DNA of 64,000 bases from CAWJPW01 sp963844845 (lineage in GTDB: Bacteria; Acidobacteriota; Thermoanaerobaculia; Thermoanaerobaculales; Sulfomarinibacteraceae): positions 620,001 through 684,000 of the forward strand of contig CAWJPW010000003.1 in assembly GCA_963844845.1 (NCBI GenBank), in the 5' to 3' direction. Below, piece after piece: positions 1 to 8,960 of the stretch. Both the position numbers and the translations under genes were made by a program. The notes beneath the pieces were generated by a model, which worked only from the letters and a program-made list of their open reading frames with translations, was not told the DNA's origin and made no database searches. The number at the start of each line of letters is the position of its first letter. Position 1 is the stretch's first letter.

Positions 1-1855
1 TCGCTCCGCCGTAGTGGTCGTAGAGCTGGACGCTGACGTTGCAGGTCGGCCCGCCGTTGAGGAAGCCGATGTTGGTGTAGAAGTTGGCGTCGTTGCGCAG
101 CAGGGGAATCACCGCGCGGCCGAAGTACGGGACGAAGCTCTCGGGCTTGAGCCCGTCGAGGTACTGTCCGAAGGTGCCGGAGCCTGCCGGCGGAGTGGCC
201 TCGGCCGGGTTTGCGTAGGTCCGCGAGGAGACCAGCAGCGCCGGATTCGAGCTGTAGACCTGCAGGGCCCCGGTCTCGGAGTCCGTCGACGATTTGCCGA
301 AGCGGTCGACGAGGAAGTCCTGCCAGCCCATCGTAGTCCCGGCGGGCACCGTGTCGGAGATCGTCTGCGTGTTGCCGCCTCTTCGGTAGGTGTAGGCCAC
401 CGAGACGTCGGTGGTGCTCGGGTTGCTCACGGCGATGTCGGAGCGCCACGGCGTGCCGTTGAAACCCAACGCGTGCGTCACCGCGGCGACCCGCGTGGTC
501 GAGGTGCGGTGCTCGTGGGCGCCGCAGTCAACGGCGCCTCCCTGGGAGCGGGCCAGGCCCATGAGGTCGATGGTGTCGAGTCCGGCCCGGTCGGCGTCGC
601 TTCCGGCGTCGATGGCGGGCGAGCCGTCGCGCACGCGGAAGTCGTCGTGGGACGGGTCGACGAACAGTGGGTCGGTCCCGATCAGGTCGTGGTCCTGGGC
701 CACGGAGCCGTCGATGAAGGTGTCACCGTCCGAGTTTCCGTCGATGATGCAGTTGTCGAGGCTGACCGTGCCGGCGCTTTGGACGGAGTTGAGGCCGTAC
801 GACGTGTTCGCCGCGATCGTCGTGTTGACGATCTTCAGCGCACCGCCGCGGTTCCACGCGTCGACCCCGCCCGTGTGATTGGCGCCGGATGCGACCACCG
901 AGTCGGCTAACGTGACCTGCGAGGTCTCCGTGGTGGTGAGGGACACCTGCAGGTCTCCGGCGTTCGCGTCAATCTGGTTGCGTAAGAAGACGTTCCGTTG
1001 GGCCATGATCGTGCTCGAGTCCGAGGCCCAGAGCGCCGCGCCGGCGGCGGTCGCCGGGTGTCCGTTGTGCCCGGTCGCGGCGTTGTCGGCGACGAGGTTG
1101 TCCCGGAGCTCGCACGAGGCGCTGTCGTAGGTTGTGACGAAGACTCCGGCAGCGATAGCCTGGCTCGCCTCGGTCACCGCCTGGTTGCCGACGAACCGGC
1201 AGCCGTGAATGCGGCCGCTCGCGCTTCCCTCCAACGAGACGCGAGCGCCGCCGCCAATGGAACCGCCGGAGGTCGAGTGGGCCACGTTGTCGAGGACGAC
1301 GGTATCGCCCATGTCGAACGCGCCCGAGTCGCTGACCAAGACCCTGAGGCCGGCACCGCTGACGTCGGCGGCGCTCTCGCACCGATTCTCTTCGATGCGG
1401 CAGTTCTCGATGATCAGCCCGGCGCCGGTGTAGGCCTGTGCGGCCACGCCGCCACCGCCGCCACCACTGAGCGCGCTCGCCCCGTCGCGAATCGTCAGCC
1501 CGTTCAGAATCAGCTTCCCGCTGTTCAGAATGACGTTCACCACCGGCCCTGTGCCTCCCCCGTCGAGGACCGAGAGGCTGGGGTCGTCGGACCGGGTGGT
1601 GAAGTCGGCGTTCCAGCCGCCGCTGATCGTGACGATGCCGATCGTCTGGTCGCTCGCCAGGGCGATCGGGCCGGAGACCACGCCGGCCGCGACCCGGATC
1701 TCGTTGTCCCCGCCCGCTCCGATGAGCGTTGCGAGCGCAGCGGAAACCGAGGGGTAGGTGCCGCCCGGTCCAACGGTAAGGACGCCGGCGAATGAGGACC
1801 CGCTGCAAAGGATGATCGAAAGACACGTCAGCACCGAGCGCGTGACGGTGGACAC
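1..1855 (-). CDS. Secreted right-handed beta-helix protein with C-terminal domain (3' end off window)
   Basis: An uninterrupted minus-strand frame starts at GTG 1855, preceded by AAGGG, and runs off the window edge, so the C-terminus is missing. Residues 1-25 form a signal peptide (VSTVTRSVLTCLSIILCSG). Next comes a stretch like the 44358 and 46050 proteins: TVGPGGTYPSVSAAL, then ISGGWNADFTTRSDDPS, then short beta-helix rungs (NCRIEEN, DNVAHSTSGGS, GCRFVGNQAV) ending with DTIDLMGLARSQGGAVDCGAHE. These features mark a polymorphic-outer-membrane-type parallel beta-helix. The last ~150 residues change to a different domain (GFNGTPWRSDIAVSNPS; LLVSSRTYANP; GTFGQYLDGL) that also forms the N-terminus of the selenoprotein at 11795-13210. 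It is likely exported or surface-bound; substrate and function are unknown. Longer frames on the other strand here are shadows. Confidence 0.8.
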   Translation of the reverse strand, partial: MSTVTRSVLTCLSIILCSGSSFAGVLTVGPGGTYPSVSAALATLIGAGGDNEIRVAAGVVSGPIALASDQTIGIVTISGGWNADFTTRSDDPSLSVLDGGGTGPVVNVILNSGKLILNGLTIRDGASALSGGGGGGVAAQAYTGAGLIIENCRIEENRCESAADVSGAGLRVLVSDSGAFDMGDTVVLDNVAHSTSGGSIGGGARVSLEGSASGRIHGCRFVGNQAVTEASQAIAAGVFVTTYDSASCELRDNLVADNAATGHNGHPATAAGAALWASDSSTIMAQRNVFLRNQIDANAGDLQVSLTTTETSQVTLADSVVASGANHTGGVDAWNRGGALKIVNTTIAANTSYGLNSVQSAGTVSLDNCIIDGNSDGDTFIDGSVAQDHDLIGTDPLFVDPSHDDFRVRDGSPAIDAGSDADRAGLDTIDLMGLARSQGGAVDCGAHEHRTSTTRVAAVTHALGFNGTPWRSDIAVSNPSTTDVSVAYTYRRGGNTQTISDTVPAGTTMGWQDFLVDRFGKSSTDSETGALQVYSSNPALLVSSRTYANPAEATPPAGSGTFGQYLDGLKPESFVPYFGRAVIPLLRNDANFYTNIGFLNGGPTCNVSVQLYDHYGGA

Positions 1856-2528
1856 GGTACCCTTCGTGGAACGACGGATCGAGCGCGTGTTGGCGCGCAC
1901 CCCGTGGTTTGGCTCTGAGTCACAACGAGGCTCCCTGCTGCGAGGACACATGGGGACGTTCCTTTCTCCTCTCCGCTGCGCCATGGTCGGCGTCATCCTG
2001 CACACGGATGTGCTCGTGCCGTGCATCGGATGGTACGTCCATGGGGGCCTGACCAGGCGGCAGTGGAGGGACTCGAGTCCCCCCACCCGTCCAGCGAGGG
2101 ACCGTGGCGCGTGGGATGGTCGGCGATTGGCTTTCGAGGTCACTGCCGGGCGTCGCTGATGCCTCTGTGGAGTGCCTCGACAGAAGGACAAAGCCCACGG
2201 CTAACCAGCGCGATCGTGGTGGCTGCCACGCAATTTGACACTGCGGAACGACGCGTGTTCACAGACCCCCCCTTCGGCTTGGTGGCTCAGCGAGCCAGAG
2301 CTGAATCCGTAGGGGCGGCAGTGCGCCTCGCGACCAGGCCCGGAGCTCTCCCGAACCGGTTGCCGCGAGGGTGTCGCTGTGCGGGTTCGGCGCAGACCGA
2401 CGAACCACTGGTGACGTCATATAAATACTTAGGACTGGGAATCACTATTTCCACTCGGTGCCGATCAGCGAATGCGCGACGAAGTGCAGGCGACGGCCTG
2501 GCCGGAGGCTCCCCCGGGGGACCGGACT
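1856..2528. other. Intergenic, no convincing gene
   Basis: Short frames on both strands here lack consistent coding composition, recognisable domains or ribosome-binding sites. An AT-rich patch around 2418-2450 (ATATAAATACTTAGG) stands out from its GC-rich surroundings and could hold a promoter, but no -35 is obvious. I see nothing else. Confidence 0.5.
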
Positions 2529-2675
2529 AGTGTCCTGTTTGGAAAATCCCAATGGACTATTCGCATGTCTCTGCGGCCCCTGCTGCGTTGCTCCTCCTCG
2601 CAGCAACGCCACGACGACCTCGTCGTCGCGCCGCGCGAGGAGTCACGACGGCTGCGCGGGTCGGACATGGGACCT
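2529..2675 (-). repeat. 162-bp palindromic element, copy 1 (decayed at right end)
   Basis: This begins with AGTGTCCTGTTTGGAAAA and follows the reverse complement of the intact copy at 16591-16752 through its first ~110 bp (GGCCCCTGCTGCGTTGCTCC, GACCTCGTCGTCGCG). The distal terminal repeat has decayed: only CATGGGACCTGCG remains where CATGGGACTTCCCAAAC is expected. The element lies just upstream of the membrane protein starting at 2723. Confidence 0.75.
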
Positions 2676-2722
2676 GCGTGCTCACATGCTCGCAAGCTGC
2701 GAGAATGGAGAGGGAGGAGCAC

Positions 2723-3178
2723 ATGACCGTGAGCAGATCGTCCCTGGATGACGCGCGTTCCCGTACTCCGGTACACCTGTGGATCGTCGCTGTGCTGGCC
2801 CTGCTGTGGAACCTGGTGGGCGCGTACGACTACCTGGCGACACAGCTGAAGCTCGAGTTCTACATGAGCCAGTTCAGCGAGGAGCAGCTGGCCTACTTCT
2901 ACGGCTACCCGACGTGGGCGGTGGCGGGCTGGGCCTTCGGGGTATGGGGAGCGGTGGCGGGTTCCATTGCGCTGCTGATGCGGCGCAGGTGGGCGGTGTG
3001 GGCGTTCGCCGTGTCGCTCGCCGGAATGCTCGTCAGCTTCGGCTACGCGTTCGGGCTCTCGGACGGCGCCGCGATGATGGGAACGGGCGGCATGGTCTTC
3101 ACCGCGATGATCTGGGCGGTGGCGATCTTCCTGTTGGTGTACTCATGGGCTCAGGCGAGACGAGGCGTGCTGGTGTGA
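2723..3178 (+). CDS. Small four-helix membrane protein
   Basis: A 151-residue protein. ATG 2723 is chosen because GGGAGGAG sits just upstream; the frame stays open further 5' but there it only reads through the palindromic repeat. Four hydrophobic helices are visible: about 15-35 (LWIVAVLALLWNLVGAYDYL), 60-85 (WAVAGWAFGVWGAVAGSIALL), 90-110 and 120-140. The YMSQFSEEQLAYFYGYPTWA segment and overall layout match small inner-membrane proteins that databases often label 'sugar transporter' without experimental support. It stands alone, convergent with the acyltransferase at 3328. Function is unknown. Confidence 0.8.
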   Translation: MTVSRSSLDDARSRTPVHLWIVAVLALLWNLVGAYDYLATQLKLEFYMSQFSEEQLAYFYGYPTWAVAGWAFGVWGAVAGSIALLMRRRWAVWAFAVSLAGMLVSFGYAFGLSDGAAMMGTGGMVFTAMIWAVAIFLLVYSWAQARRGVLV

Positions 3179-3327
3179 GCCGTCACCAGCAGGGCTGCGC
3201 GTGACGGCATGAGGAACCTCGAGGCCGGGCTCCTGGTCGGGCGTGGCCTGGCCAAGAAGCGACTGGCCACGGCGTGCGTGTCACCGTGGAAGGCCCGGCG
3301 TCGGCATGAGCGGTGACGGCCCTCGGT

Positions 3328-3903
3328 TCACCTGGGCTCGCGGTCCGCGCTTGCGCCCAGCTCGAGGGGGAAGCGGTAGCCGGCGTCGGCGTACAGTCGC
3401 TGGATCAGTCGGAGGTCGTCCTCCTTGCTGTCGCCGGGGACGACCTCGCCCAGCCATCGCGTGACCCGGTTCTCGTTGTCCAGATACCAGCAGATGATGG
3501 AGACCCGGGCGGCCTTGGCGATGTGCCAGAAGCCGGTCTTGATCGTTCGGATGCCCTTTCGCGTTCCCTCGGGCACGATGGCGAGCAGGAACTCGGGCTC
3601 GTCGTCGAACGCCCGTACCATCTGCCGTACCACGCCCTGGGGAGACCCGCGTCGCACCGGGATCCCGCCGATGGTCTTCAAGAAGAGGGAGAATGGCCAG
3701 ACGAACCACTCGTGCTTGATCATGATGTGGCCGGTACGCCTGGCTATCCTGAAGCCCAGGAAGGCTCGGATCGTATCCATGTTGCTGGTGTGGGGGAAGC
3801 CGATGATCACGTGCTTGTCCGCAAAGTACGGGGGCAGGGGCTCAAAGCGCCAGCCCATGATCCTGTACGACAGTCGTGCGACGAGGCTCATCAGGTAGGC
3901 CAC
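3328..3903 (-). CDS. PlsC-like 1-acyl-glycerol-phosphate acyltransferase family protein
   Basis: 191 residues from GTG 3903, with AAGGAG five bases upstream. It has a membrane-associated N-terminus. Acyltransferase block I reads HTSNMD at about 38-43 (family HxxxxD), and block III reads VPEGTRKG at about 109-116, which binds the glycerol-phosphate-type acceptor. The protein is short for PlsC (usually 230-260 aa) and resembles the compact lysophospholipid-acyltransferase-like family of Bacteroidota and Acidobacteriota. It probably acts at the cytoplasmic face of the inner membrane transferring acyl groups to a lysolipid; the actual acceptor is unknown. Confidence 0.85.
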   Translation of the reverse strand: MAYLMSLVARLSYRIMGWRFEPLPPYFADKHVIIGFPHTSNMDTIRAFLGFRIARRTGHIMIKHEWFVWPFSLFLKTIGGIPVRRGSPQGVVRQMVRAFDDEPEFLLAIVPEGTRKGIRTIKTGFWHIAKAARVSIICWYLDNENRVTRWLGEVVPGDSKEDDLRLIQRLYADAGYRFPLELGASADREPR

Positions 3904-4171
3904 GGTGACTCCTTGGCTGGATCGGCGCCGGCCATCACTCTCTCACATCCCGGGCCGCGACCGCGGCGGCGGCATCGATCGTCACCCCTGGGCGGGAGAT
4001 GACCCGATATCTGCGGGCCTCGGGCGGGAGGGCTCGCAGTGCCTCCGACACCGGTGGCGGCGACGTCCGTTTCAGGCACGGGCCGCGGGATTCTGCGGCA
4101 ATGGGGCGCCGGAGCCGCTCACCCTCGAGGCGACGACGGCCGGGTGATCCCGTGGGTGCTGGAGCCCCTCG

Positions 4172-5707
4172 TCACCGGCTGGGCTTCACCGTGATCGTGA
4201 TCCGCTGCAGCCCGCCCGGAGGGAGGGCGACGAACTCGGGCAGGTTGGCGGCGCGGTCGGGAGCAGTGAAGCCGTCGAGCAGGACGGGGACCGACGAGCG
4301 GCCGTCGCCGTCGATATGGGTGAGCCACAGCTGGGTGTACGGCCCGGTGACCTTGGAGGAGAACACGAGCCAGTGGCCGTTGGGCGAGAAGCTGTGCCAG
4401 GAGTTCATGCGGCCGGTGAAGTTGCAGCTCAGGCGGCGCGCCTCGCCGCCGGCGGCGGGGACGATGTACAGCGTGCTGTCCAGCTGGTTGAGCATGAAGC
4501 TGTCCGCCTGACAGAAGACGATCCAGCGGCCGTCGGGGGAGTGGCGGGGGAAGAAGTTGCTGTGGCCGTTGCTCGATGCTCCCCGCAGGGGCACAGCCTT
4601 GCCGCCGCGGCCGTGGTTGAAGGGGAGACGGTAGAGATCGTAGCGGAAGCGCTCGGCGCCGTCAGTGAAGCGGTGGGTGACCGCGAGCGGGACGCGGCCG
4701 CGCGGTTTCAGCTGCTCCAGCGGGAGAGCCGGGGCGCGGGCGAAGACCACCCAACGGCCGTCGGGGCTCCACTCGGGGTTGGTCTGTACGAGCTCCGGGT
4801 CGTCGGCGCCGTGAAGGGCGGACAGCCGCTTGCGGGCGCGGTCGTACAGCGCGAGGATGCCGCGTACCGGGAAGAACAGCTGCGGCCGGTCCCGCTCCGG
4901 CAGGCCGAGCTGGATCGACCACTCCATGACCGTGCTGGCCGCCCAGCGGCCGTCGGGAGAGAGGCGCGACAGCAGGCCCAGGGTGCGGTGCCCCTCCGCC
5001 CGCCGGAAGTCGCTCCAGGTGACGAGGTCGTCTACGGTGACCACCGTCTCCGGGGCGATGTCGGTGATCAGGTAGGTGCCCTTGTCCCCGCCGTAGTCGA
5101 GGTCCATGGCCAGGGTGCTGCCATCGGCGGAGGTGCTGTGGCAGTTGGCGCACGTGCGCAGGCCCTCGAGGACGACCGGAGGCGGATCGGTGCTGGATAC
5201 TCTTCCCAGACGCCAGCGGATCAGGGGCAGGCTGGCGAGGGCGGTGCCCAGGGGGAGCGGGACCTCACGGTAGAGGATGGGCGCCGCCACCGGATCGGGC
5301 GACACGGTGAAGCCGATCGAGTCCCCCGCCGTCGCCGCCCCGCCATCCGCGCCGTCCCGCCGGACCCTGACGGTGATCCGGTGCCGAAGACCGTGCGTGC
5401 GGATGAGCGACCAGTCGTCGTCACCGGGGCGCCACCAGGAGTGTTCGCTGGCGAAGCGCAGCGGCGCATCGCCCTCGCCGAGGTCGACCTCCACCGTCCA
5501 CGGGCCGTCGCCGCCGGGATCGTCCCAGCGAACCACGGGCGCCGCCATGTCGGCCGGGAACACCGCACCGTCGAGGGGGCTCCTCACCTCCTGAGGGGCG
5601 GCCGGCAGGGCGATGACGGCCAGCAGCACCGCGCCGAGGCCGACCGCTCTCAAGGAGCGGTGCCGCGGCGTGGCGCGGCACCCGGCGGCTTGTGGCTCGA
5701 GTTGCAT
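4172..5707 (-). CDS. Exported PD40/TolB-like beta-propeller protein with a CxxCH motif
   Basis: 511 residues from ATG 5707 (GAGG five bases upstream; an in-frame GTG at 5713 is less well placed). An N-terminal hydrophobic segment (about 20-40, AVGLGAVLLAVIALPAAPQ) is a signal peptide. Residues ~40-140 resemble an Ig-like domain. LRTCANCHSTSADGSTLAMD follows and contains one CxxCH haem-c attachment motif. The rest is PD40/TolB propeller repeats (SPDGRWAAST, SPDGRWVVFAR, SPDGRWIVFCQ, SPNGHWLVFSS). A single c-type haem motif within a propeller suggests a periplasmic redox or sensing role, but no Met ligand can be assigned by eye. It is transcribed divergently from the tail-bearing protein at 5771. 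Confidence 0.8.
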   Translation of the reverse strand: MQLEPQAAGCRATPRHRSLRAVGLGAVLLAVIALPAAPQEVRSPLDGAVFPADMAAPVVRWDDPGGDGPWTVEVDLGEGDAPLRFASEHSWWRPGDDDWSLIRTHGLRHRITVRVRRDGADGGAATAGDSIGFTVSPDPVAAPILYREVPLPLGTALASLPLIRWRLGRVSSTDPPPVVLEGLRTCANCHSTSADGSTLAMDLDYGGDKGTYLITDIAPETVVTVDDLVTWSDFRRAEGHRTLGLLSRLSPDGRWAASTVMEWSIQLGLPERDRPQLFFPVRGILALYDRARKRLSALHGADDPELVQTNPEWSPDGRWVVFARAPALPLEQLKPRGRVPLAVTHRFTDGAERFRYDLYRLPFNHGRGGKAVPLRGASSNGHSNFFPRHSPDGRWIVFCQADSFMLNQLDSTLYIVPAAGGEARRLSCNFTGRMNSWHSFSPNGHWLVFSSKVTGPYTQLWLTHIDGDGRSSVPVLLDGFTAPDRAANLPEFVALPPGGLQRITITVKPSR

Positions 5708-5770
5708 TCTCACCTCACTGCCCTAGAATGGTGGTGCCCTCTCGAGGATACACGGAAAGGTGGCAGCGTC

Positions 5771-6388
5771 ATGACTCGCCTGCACCGCGTCGCCATCGTC
5801 CTGGTCGCCACGGCCGTTCTCCAGGTGGCGCCCGCCGGCGCTCAGTGGGTCTGCGATACGCCCGGCAACCTCACCTACAACTGCGGCTTCTACTTTGGAC
5901 TGAGCGCCTGGACGCTGGGGAGTGGAGACGTGTTCACGTACTCCCTGGACGGCCACCAGGCTCAGGGGAGCATCGAGATCGCGTCGAGCGGCGGCATGGG
6001 CTTCGGGACGTCCATCTCGCAGTGTATCGATGGGTTCGCCGGGGGGGGCAACCTCGACGGCGGTTTCTGGGTGCAGGCGGTGAGCGGGCCGGTCGGGTCC
6101 TGCTCCTTCAGCCTCAACTGGTATGGGACCGCCGGGTGCACCAACTACCTGACCTACACCTCCGTGTCCCGCGACAGCTTCACGCCGGTGTGGGACTGGG
6201 TCGGCGGCACCTTCACCGTCGCCCCCACGGCCGTGTCGGTGGCGGTCTCAGCGCGATGCTACAGCGTGGTCGATGACTTCGTCGTTCGCTTCGACGACAT
6301 CTACCTCGGACCCGGGATGGATCCTCCCATATTCGCGGACGGCTTCGAGTCCAGCGACACCTCAAAATGGAGCTTCACGAACCCCTAG
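5771..6388 (+). CDS. Small secreted protein with DGFExG-type C-terminal tail
   Basis: 205 residues; ATG 5771 has AAAGGTGG upstream. It starts with a clear signal peptide (MTRLHRVAIVLVATAVLQV...AGA). The body is Cys- and aromatic-rich (CDTPGNLTYNCGF; CSFSLNWYGTAGCTNYL) and beta-rich, resembling the carbohydrate-binding-like body of the 16936 protein. It ends IFADGFESSDTSKWSFTNP, the tail discussed in the findings. The tail has no following membrane helix or basic stop, so it is not a PEP-CTERM or LPXTG signal. Probably exported; substrate unknown. Confidence 0.8.
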   Translation: MTRLHRVAIVLVATAVLQVAPAGAQWVCDTPGNLTYNCGFYFGLSAWTLGSGDVFTYSLDGHQAQGSIEIASSGGMGFGTSISQCIDGFAGGGNLDGGFWVQAVSGPVGSCSFSLNWYGTAGCTNYLTYTSVSRDSFTPVWDWVGGTFTVAPTAVSVAVSARCYSVVDDFVVRFDDIYLGPGMDPPIFADGFESSDTSKWSFTNP

Positions 6389-6390
6389 CC

Positions 6391-6425
6391 CGCATCGTTC
6401 ACCAGACTTCTGCTGCGGCCGGCCC
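6391..6425 (+). repeat. Possible decayed arm of the 249-bp inverted-repeat element
   Basis: Right after the stop codon, CCCGCATCGTTCACCAGACT followed by TCTGCTGCGG resembles the left arm of the element at 10809 (CCCGGACCATTCACGAGTCT then TCTGCTCCAG). No matching right arm was found nearby. This is a weak match. Confidence 0.35.
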
Positions 6426-6443
6426 ACTCATCCCATCTGGTAC

Positions 6444-6625
6444 CTATTGCGTCACCGTCCAGCCGGACGTTGTGCCGTCCGCGAAGCCGTCACCGAAGAT
6501 CTGAGGACGAGATGTCGATGTCGCTATCTGGGCTGTTCGCCGGCGGGGACCCCGAAGCTGGCCGCGAGCGCCAGTGCGACAGCCATCAGGACGGTCATCG
6601 GTGCGCCGCTGCGCCGGTTCATCAT
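6444..6625 (-). pseudogene. Frameshifted mini-gene: signal peptide plus DGF tail
   Basis: ATG 6625 (with GGGAGG upstream) opens a typical signal peptide, MMNRRSGAPMTVLMAVALAL through SFGVPAG, but that frame stops at 6524. In the adjacent frame the sequence continues and ends QIFGDGFADGTTSGWTVTQ at 6444, the same tail as in neighbouring secreted proteins. Together they would make only about 60 residues: leader and tail with almost nothing between. The most likely reading is an internally deleted, frameshifted relic of a tail-bearing secreted protein. A recent indel or a sequencing error in an intact short protein is possible. Confidence 0.6.
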
Positions 6626-6771
6626 GACCGCCTCCCGGGACTGCTGGCCGGTTTGTGGAGATAGGGGGGCTCGAGCCGTCCTCAGGTGACCACGCGCAAG
6701 GCGCAGCTCGACACGAGCGTTCTCGTGCCATAGCTTGGTTCTCGACCTGATCTCAAATCCAGGAGGTTGGC

Positions 6772-8067
6772 ATGTGGTCTCGGAGAGTGCTCGTTGTCGT
6801 GATGGTCGCCGCAGCCGTGGTAGGGCCATCGGCAGCTGATGTGATGCTGTGCGCGGACGGCCCGGCGTCCGCGAGCTTCAGCACCACCGGGACCACCAAG
6901 ATTGCCGCACAGTGCGCATTCGACGCCTCCGAGCCCGGGGTGCTGCTCCTGATCGCATCCACAGGTGTCAACGAGACCGACGGGTGGTACACGGTAAGGC
7001 TCCGCGTCGCCCTCAACCAGCCGGCGGGGCCAGGGTTGGTGGGCGCGACGAGGACGGTGGGCGTGCTCGAGGGCACGCTCACGCATCAGACGTCCCAGGC
7101 GAGCGTCGCCGTTCCCGTGGGGTCCGGCACCAACACCGTCTACTACCTGGCGGACCGTACGGCCGGCGACGGAACGGTGCAGCTCTACCGGCCGCGCCTT
7201 CTCGCCCTCTTCATCCCCTCGTTGAGTGTCAACCTCCGCCTCTGTGGAGGCTTCGTCAACGGCCCGTGGACGACCACGGCGGCGAGTCTCGGTCAGGTCA
7301 CCCACTGCACGCTGGGCGGCACCGGGCTCGGCTCGGCCCTGATCACCGCCGACGGCCGGGTCGACCTCGCCGACTTCGCCGCCGAGGGACGCTTCGGCCT
7401 CGGTGTCAACAGCACGAGCGCGGTCGAGGACGGCAGCGAGCGCTGGCTGGACGTGCAGGGGGACCTCCTCTACGACGGCACTGACACGGCGCTGGCGACG
7501 TCACTGCTGGCCGGCCTCGGCCCCGACACCTGGACCTTCTCGCTGCTCGGCGCCCGCAGCGGTGGGAGCGGCACGGTGGAGGTCACCGAGCCGTCGGTGA
7601 ACGTCCTCTGGGTTCCCACCGGCGGGCCGATCCTCACCTCGGGCACGACCCTGGCCACGCCGTGGACGAGCACGATCCCTACGCCCCAGACCATCCTCCA
7701 GACGGCCCTCAACCCGGTCGAGGACGGCTTTGCGGTGATCGTCGCCACTGCCGCGGTCGGGCAGCTGGACACGCGCTACACCGGGCACTTCATGGCCTCC
7801 ATCGACATTGTCACCGACATCGCCAACCGGTACGTCGCCATCGACGGACTCGATCGCAACCTCTCGCTGACCTCCGTCGAGCCGATGACGGCCGGGAGCC
7901 ACACGGTGAAGCTGCTGGGCTACCCGTACGACAACCCGGCGGGAGGGGCGCTGCATATCTCCGATGCCTCGCTCGCCGTGCTCTTCGTCCCTCGCTCCCT
8001 GGTCGCGGTGTGGAGCGACGGATTCGAGACCGGCTGGTGGGAGCGCTGGAGCGCGAAGGCCCCGTGA
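6772..8067 (+). CDS. Secreted three-repeat protein with DGFE tail
   Basis: 431 residues; ATG 6772 follows CAGGAGGTTGGC. Signal peptide at 1-22 (MWSRRVLVVVMVAAAVVGPS). The body seems to be three diverged ~130-residue beta-rich modules, each ending in a similar strand: LLALFIPSLSV (~150), VNVLWVPTGGP (~287) and LAVLFVPRSLV (~408). These follow matching openings such as LRVALNQP, LGLGVNSTS and QTALNPVEDGF. It ends VWSDGFETGWWERWSAKAP. No enzyme motif is visible; an adhesive or structural exported protein is plausible. It is divergent from the broken mini-gene at 6444-6625. Confidence 0.8.
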   Translation: MWSRRVLVVVMVAAAVVGPSAADVMLCADGPASASFSTTGTTKIAAQCAFDASEPGVLLLIASTGVNETDGWYTVRLRVALNQPAGPGLVGATRTVGVLEGTLTHQTSQASVAVPVGSGTNTVYYLADRTAGDGTVQLYRPRLLALFIPSLSVNLRLCGGFVNGPWTTTAASLGQVTHCTLGGTGLGSALITADGRVDLADFAAEGRFGLGVNSTSAVEDGSERWLDVQGDLLYDGTDTALATSLLAGLGPDTWTFSLLGARSGGSGTVEVTEPSVNVLWVPTGGPILTSGTTLATPWTSTIPTPQTILQTALNPVEDGFAVIVATAAVGQLDTRYTGHFMASIDIVTDIANRYVAIDGLDRNLSLTSVEPMTAGSHTVKLLGYPYDNPAGGALHISDASLAVLFVPRSLVAVWSDGFETGWWERWSAKAP

Positions 8068-8612
8068 TGGGGCCGGGACCCGGGGAAGGCCGGTGCTGCG
8101 GCGTCGCGGCGCGTCGGAGCTCTCTCCTCGTCGCTCCGCAGACCGGCAGTGAGCCGCGAGCATGATCCGGCACGATGCACCAGGTGAGGCGGACGCCGTC
8201 CGGCCGGGGCCGCGCCGCGGCCACGCGAGGACACCGGCTGGTGGTGACGGCGATGCCTTGGTGGGCTCCTTCTTCCCGACGGCGGCGCAGCCTGCCCTCG
8301 CGGTGGCCGAGCCGAGCGAACCCGCCGAGGCGTCGCTCCCCGTCTTCCGGGAGTACGCCCGGGAGATCATGCCGCACGGCTCGCTGCGCTTCGGCGGGAC
8401 ACTCGACTGCCGCATGGACGGCGGCCGCCTCCACACGGATCACGGCAGGGTGCCGGACGGTCGAGCGGCAGCCCATACCGCTGAGCCCCTTCTTGAAGCC
8501 GTCGTCCTATCGGTGGTGGTCCCGACGGTGGAAGCGTGTACAGTGGCAGCTCGCGGCGCTCGGCGGTTCCACTGCCGGGTCTGTTCTTGGCGCCGAGAAT
8601 GGAGGCAACGAG
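8068..8612 (+). other. Intergenic, no convincing gene
   Basis: A frame at 8162-8626 includes a plausible-looking stretch (PTAAQPALAVAEPSEPAEAS) but has no ribosome-binding site at its start, no domain, and runs through the real start region of the Lys-rich peptide. I do not call it. It could be decayed coding sequence. Confidence 0.4.
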
Positions 8613-8720
8613 ATGGCCAAGGGTGAAGCAAAGAAGGAGAAGACCAACAAGCCCAAGCTCTCTCCCAAGGAGAAGAAGGCGGCCAAGGCGAAGAAGAAGG
8701 CCGCCAAGGACGCCAAGTAG
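8613..8720 (+). CDS. Lysine/alanine-rich micropeptide (35 aa)
   Basis: ATG 8613 is preceded by a strong GGAGG at 8601-8605. The 35-residue product (MAKGEAKKEKTNKPKLSPKE then KKAAKAKKKAAKDAK) is almost half lysine, with no hydrophobic segment. This composition is like the tails of histone H1-like or nucleoid-binding proteins, so nucleic-acid binding is a reasonable inference but not shown. It is too short for most gene callers and is embedded in a longer unsupported frame. It stands alone upstream of the CadC-like regulator. Confidence 0.65.
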   Translation: MAKGEAKKEKTNKPKLSPKEKKAAKAKKKAAKDAK

Positions 8721-8960
8721 CGTCGCACGGGCGCCCCAACCGGGGTCCATGCGTCGTCAGCGAGGACGGCTCTCTGCCTCGGACTCCGCACGGAGCTCCG
8801 AGAGCCATGTTGTCGTGCGCGGGCGGGGGCCGCCGGCCGGCGGCCCCTCCACCACTCTTCACTTTCCGGCGTCGCTCGTCCTGGTGCAGCCCGGCCGGGG
8901 CCCGGCTGACGCCGCCGCCGCCTCCCGGTTCGGGATATCATGAATGCCAGCTGACACGAG

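Noticed and set aside
4316..5770. Long plus-strand open frame leading into the secreted protein at 5771
   Set aside because: It is antisense to the PD40 gene; only the part from 5771 has a signal peptide and a ribosome-binding site.
8162..8626. 154-aa plus-strand frame before the Lys-rich peptide
   Set aside because: No ribosome-binding site and no domain; it reads past the better supported micropeptide start.
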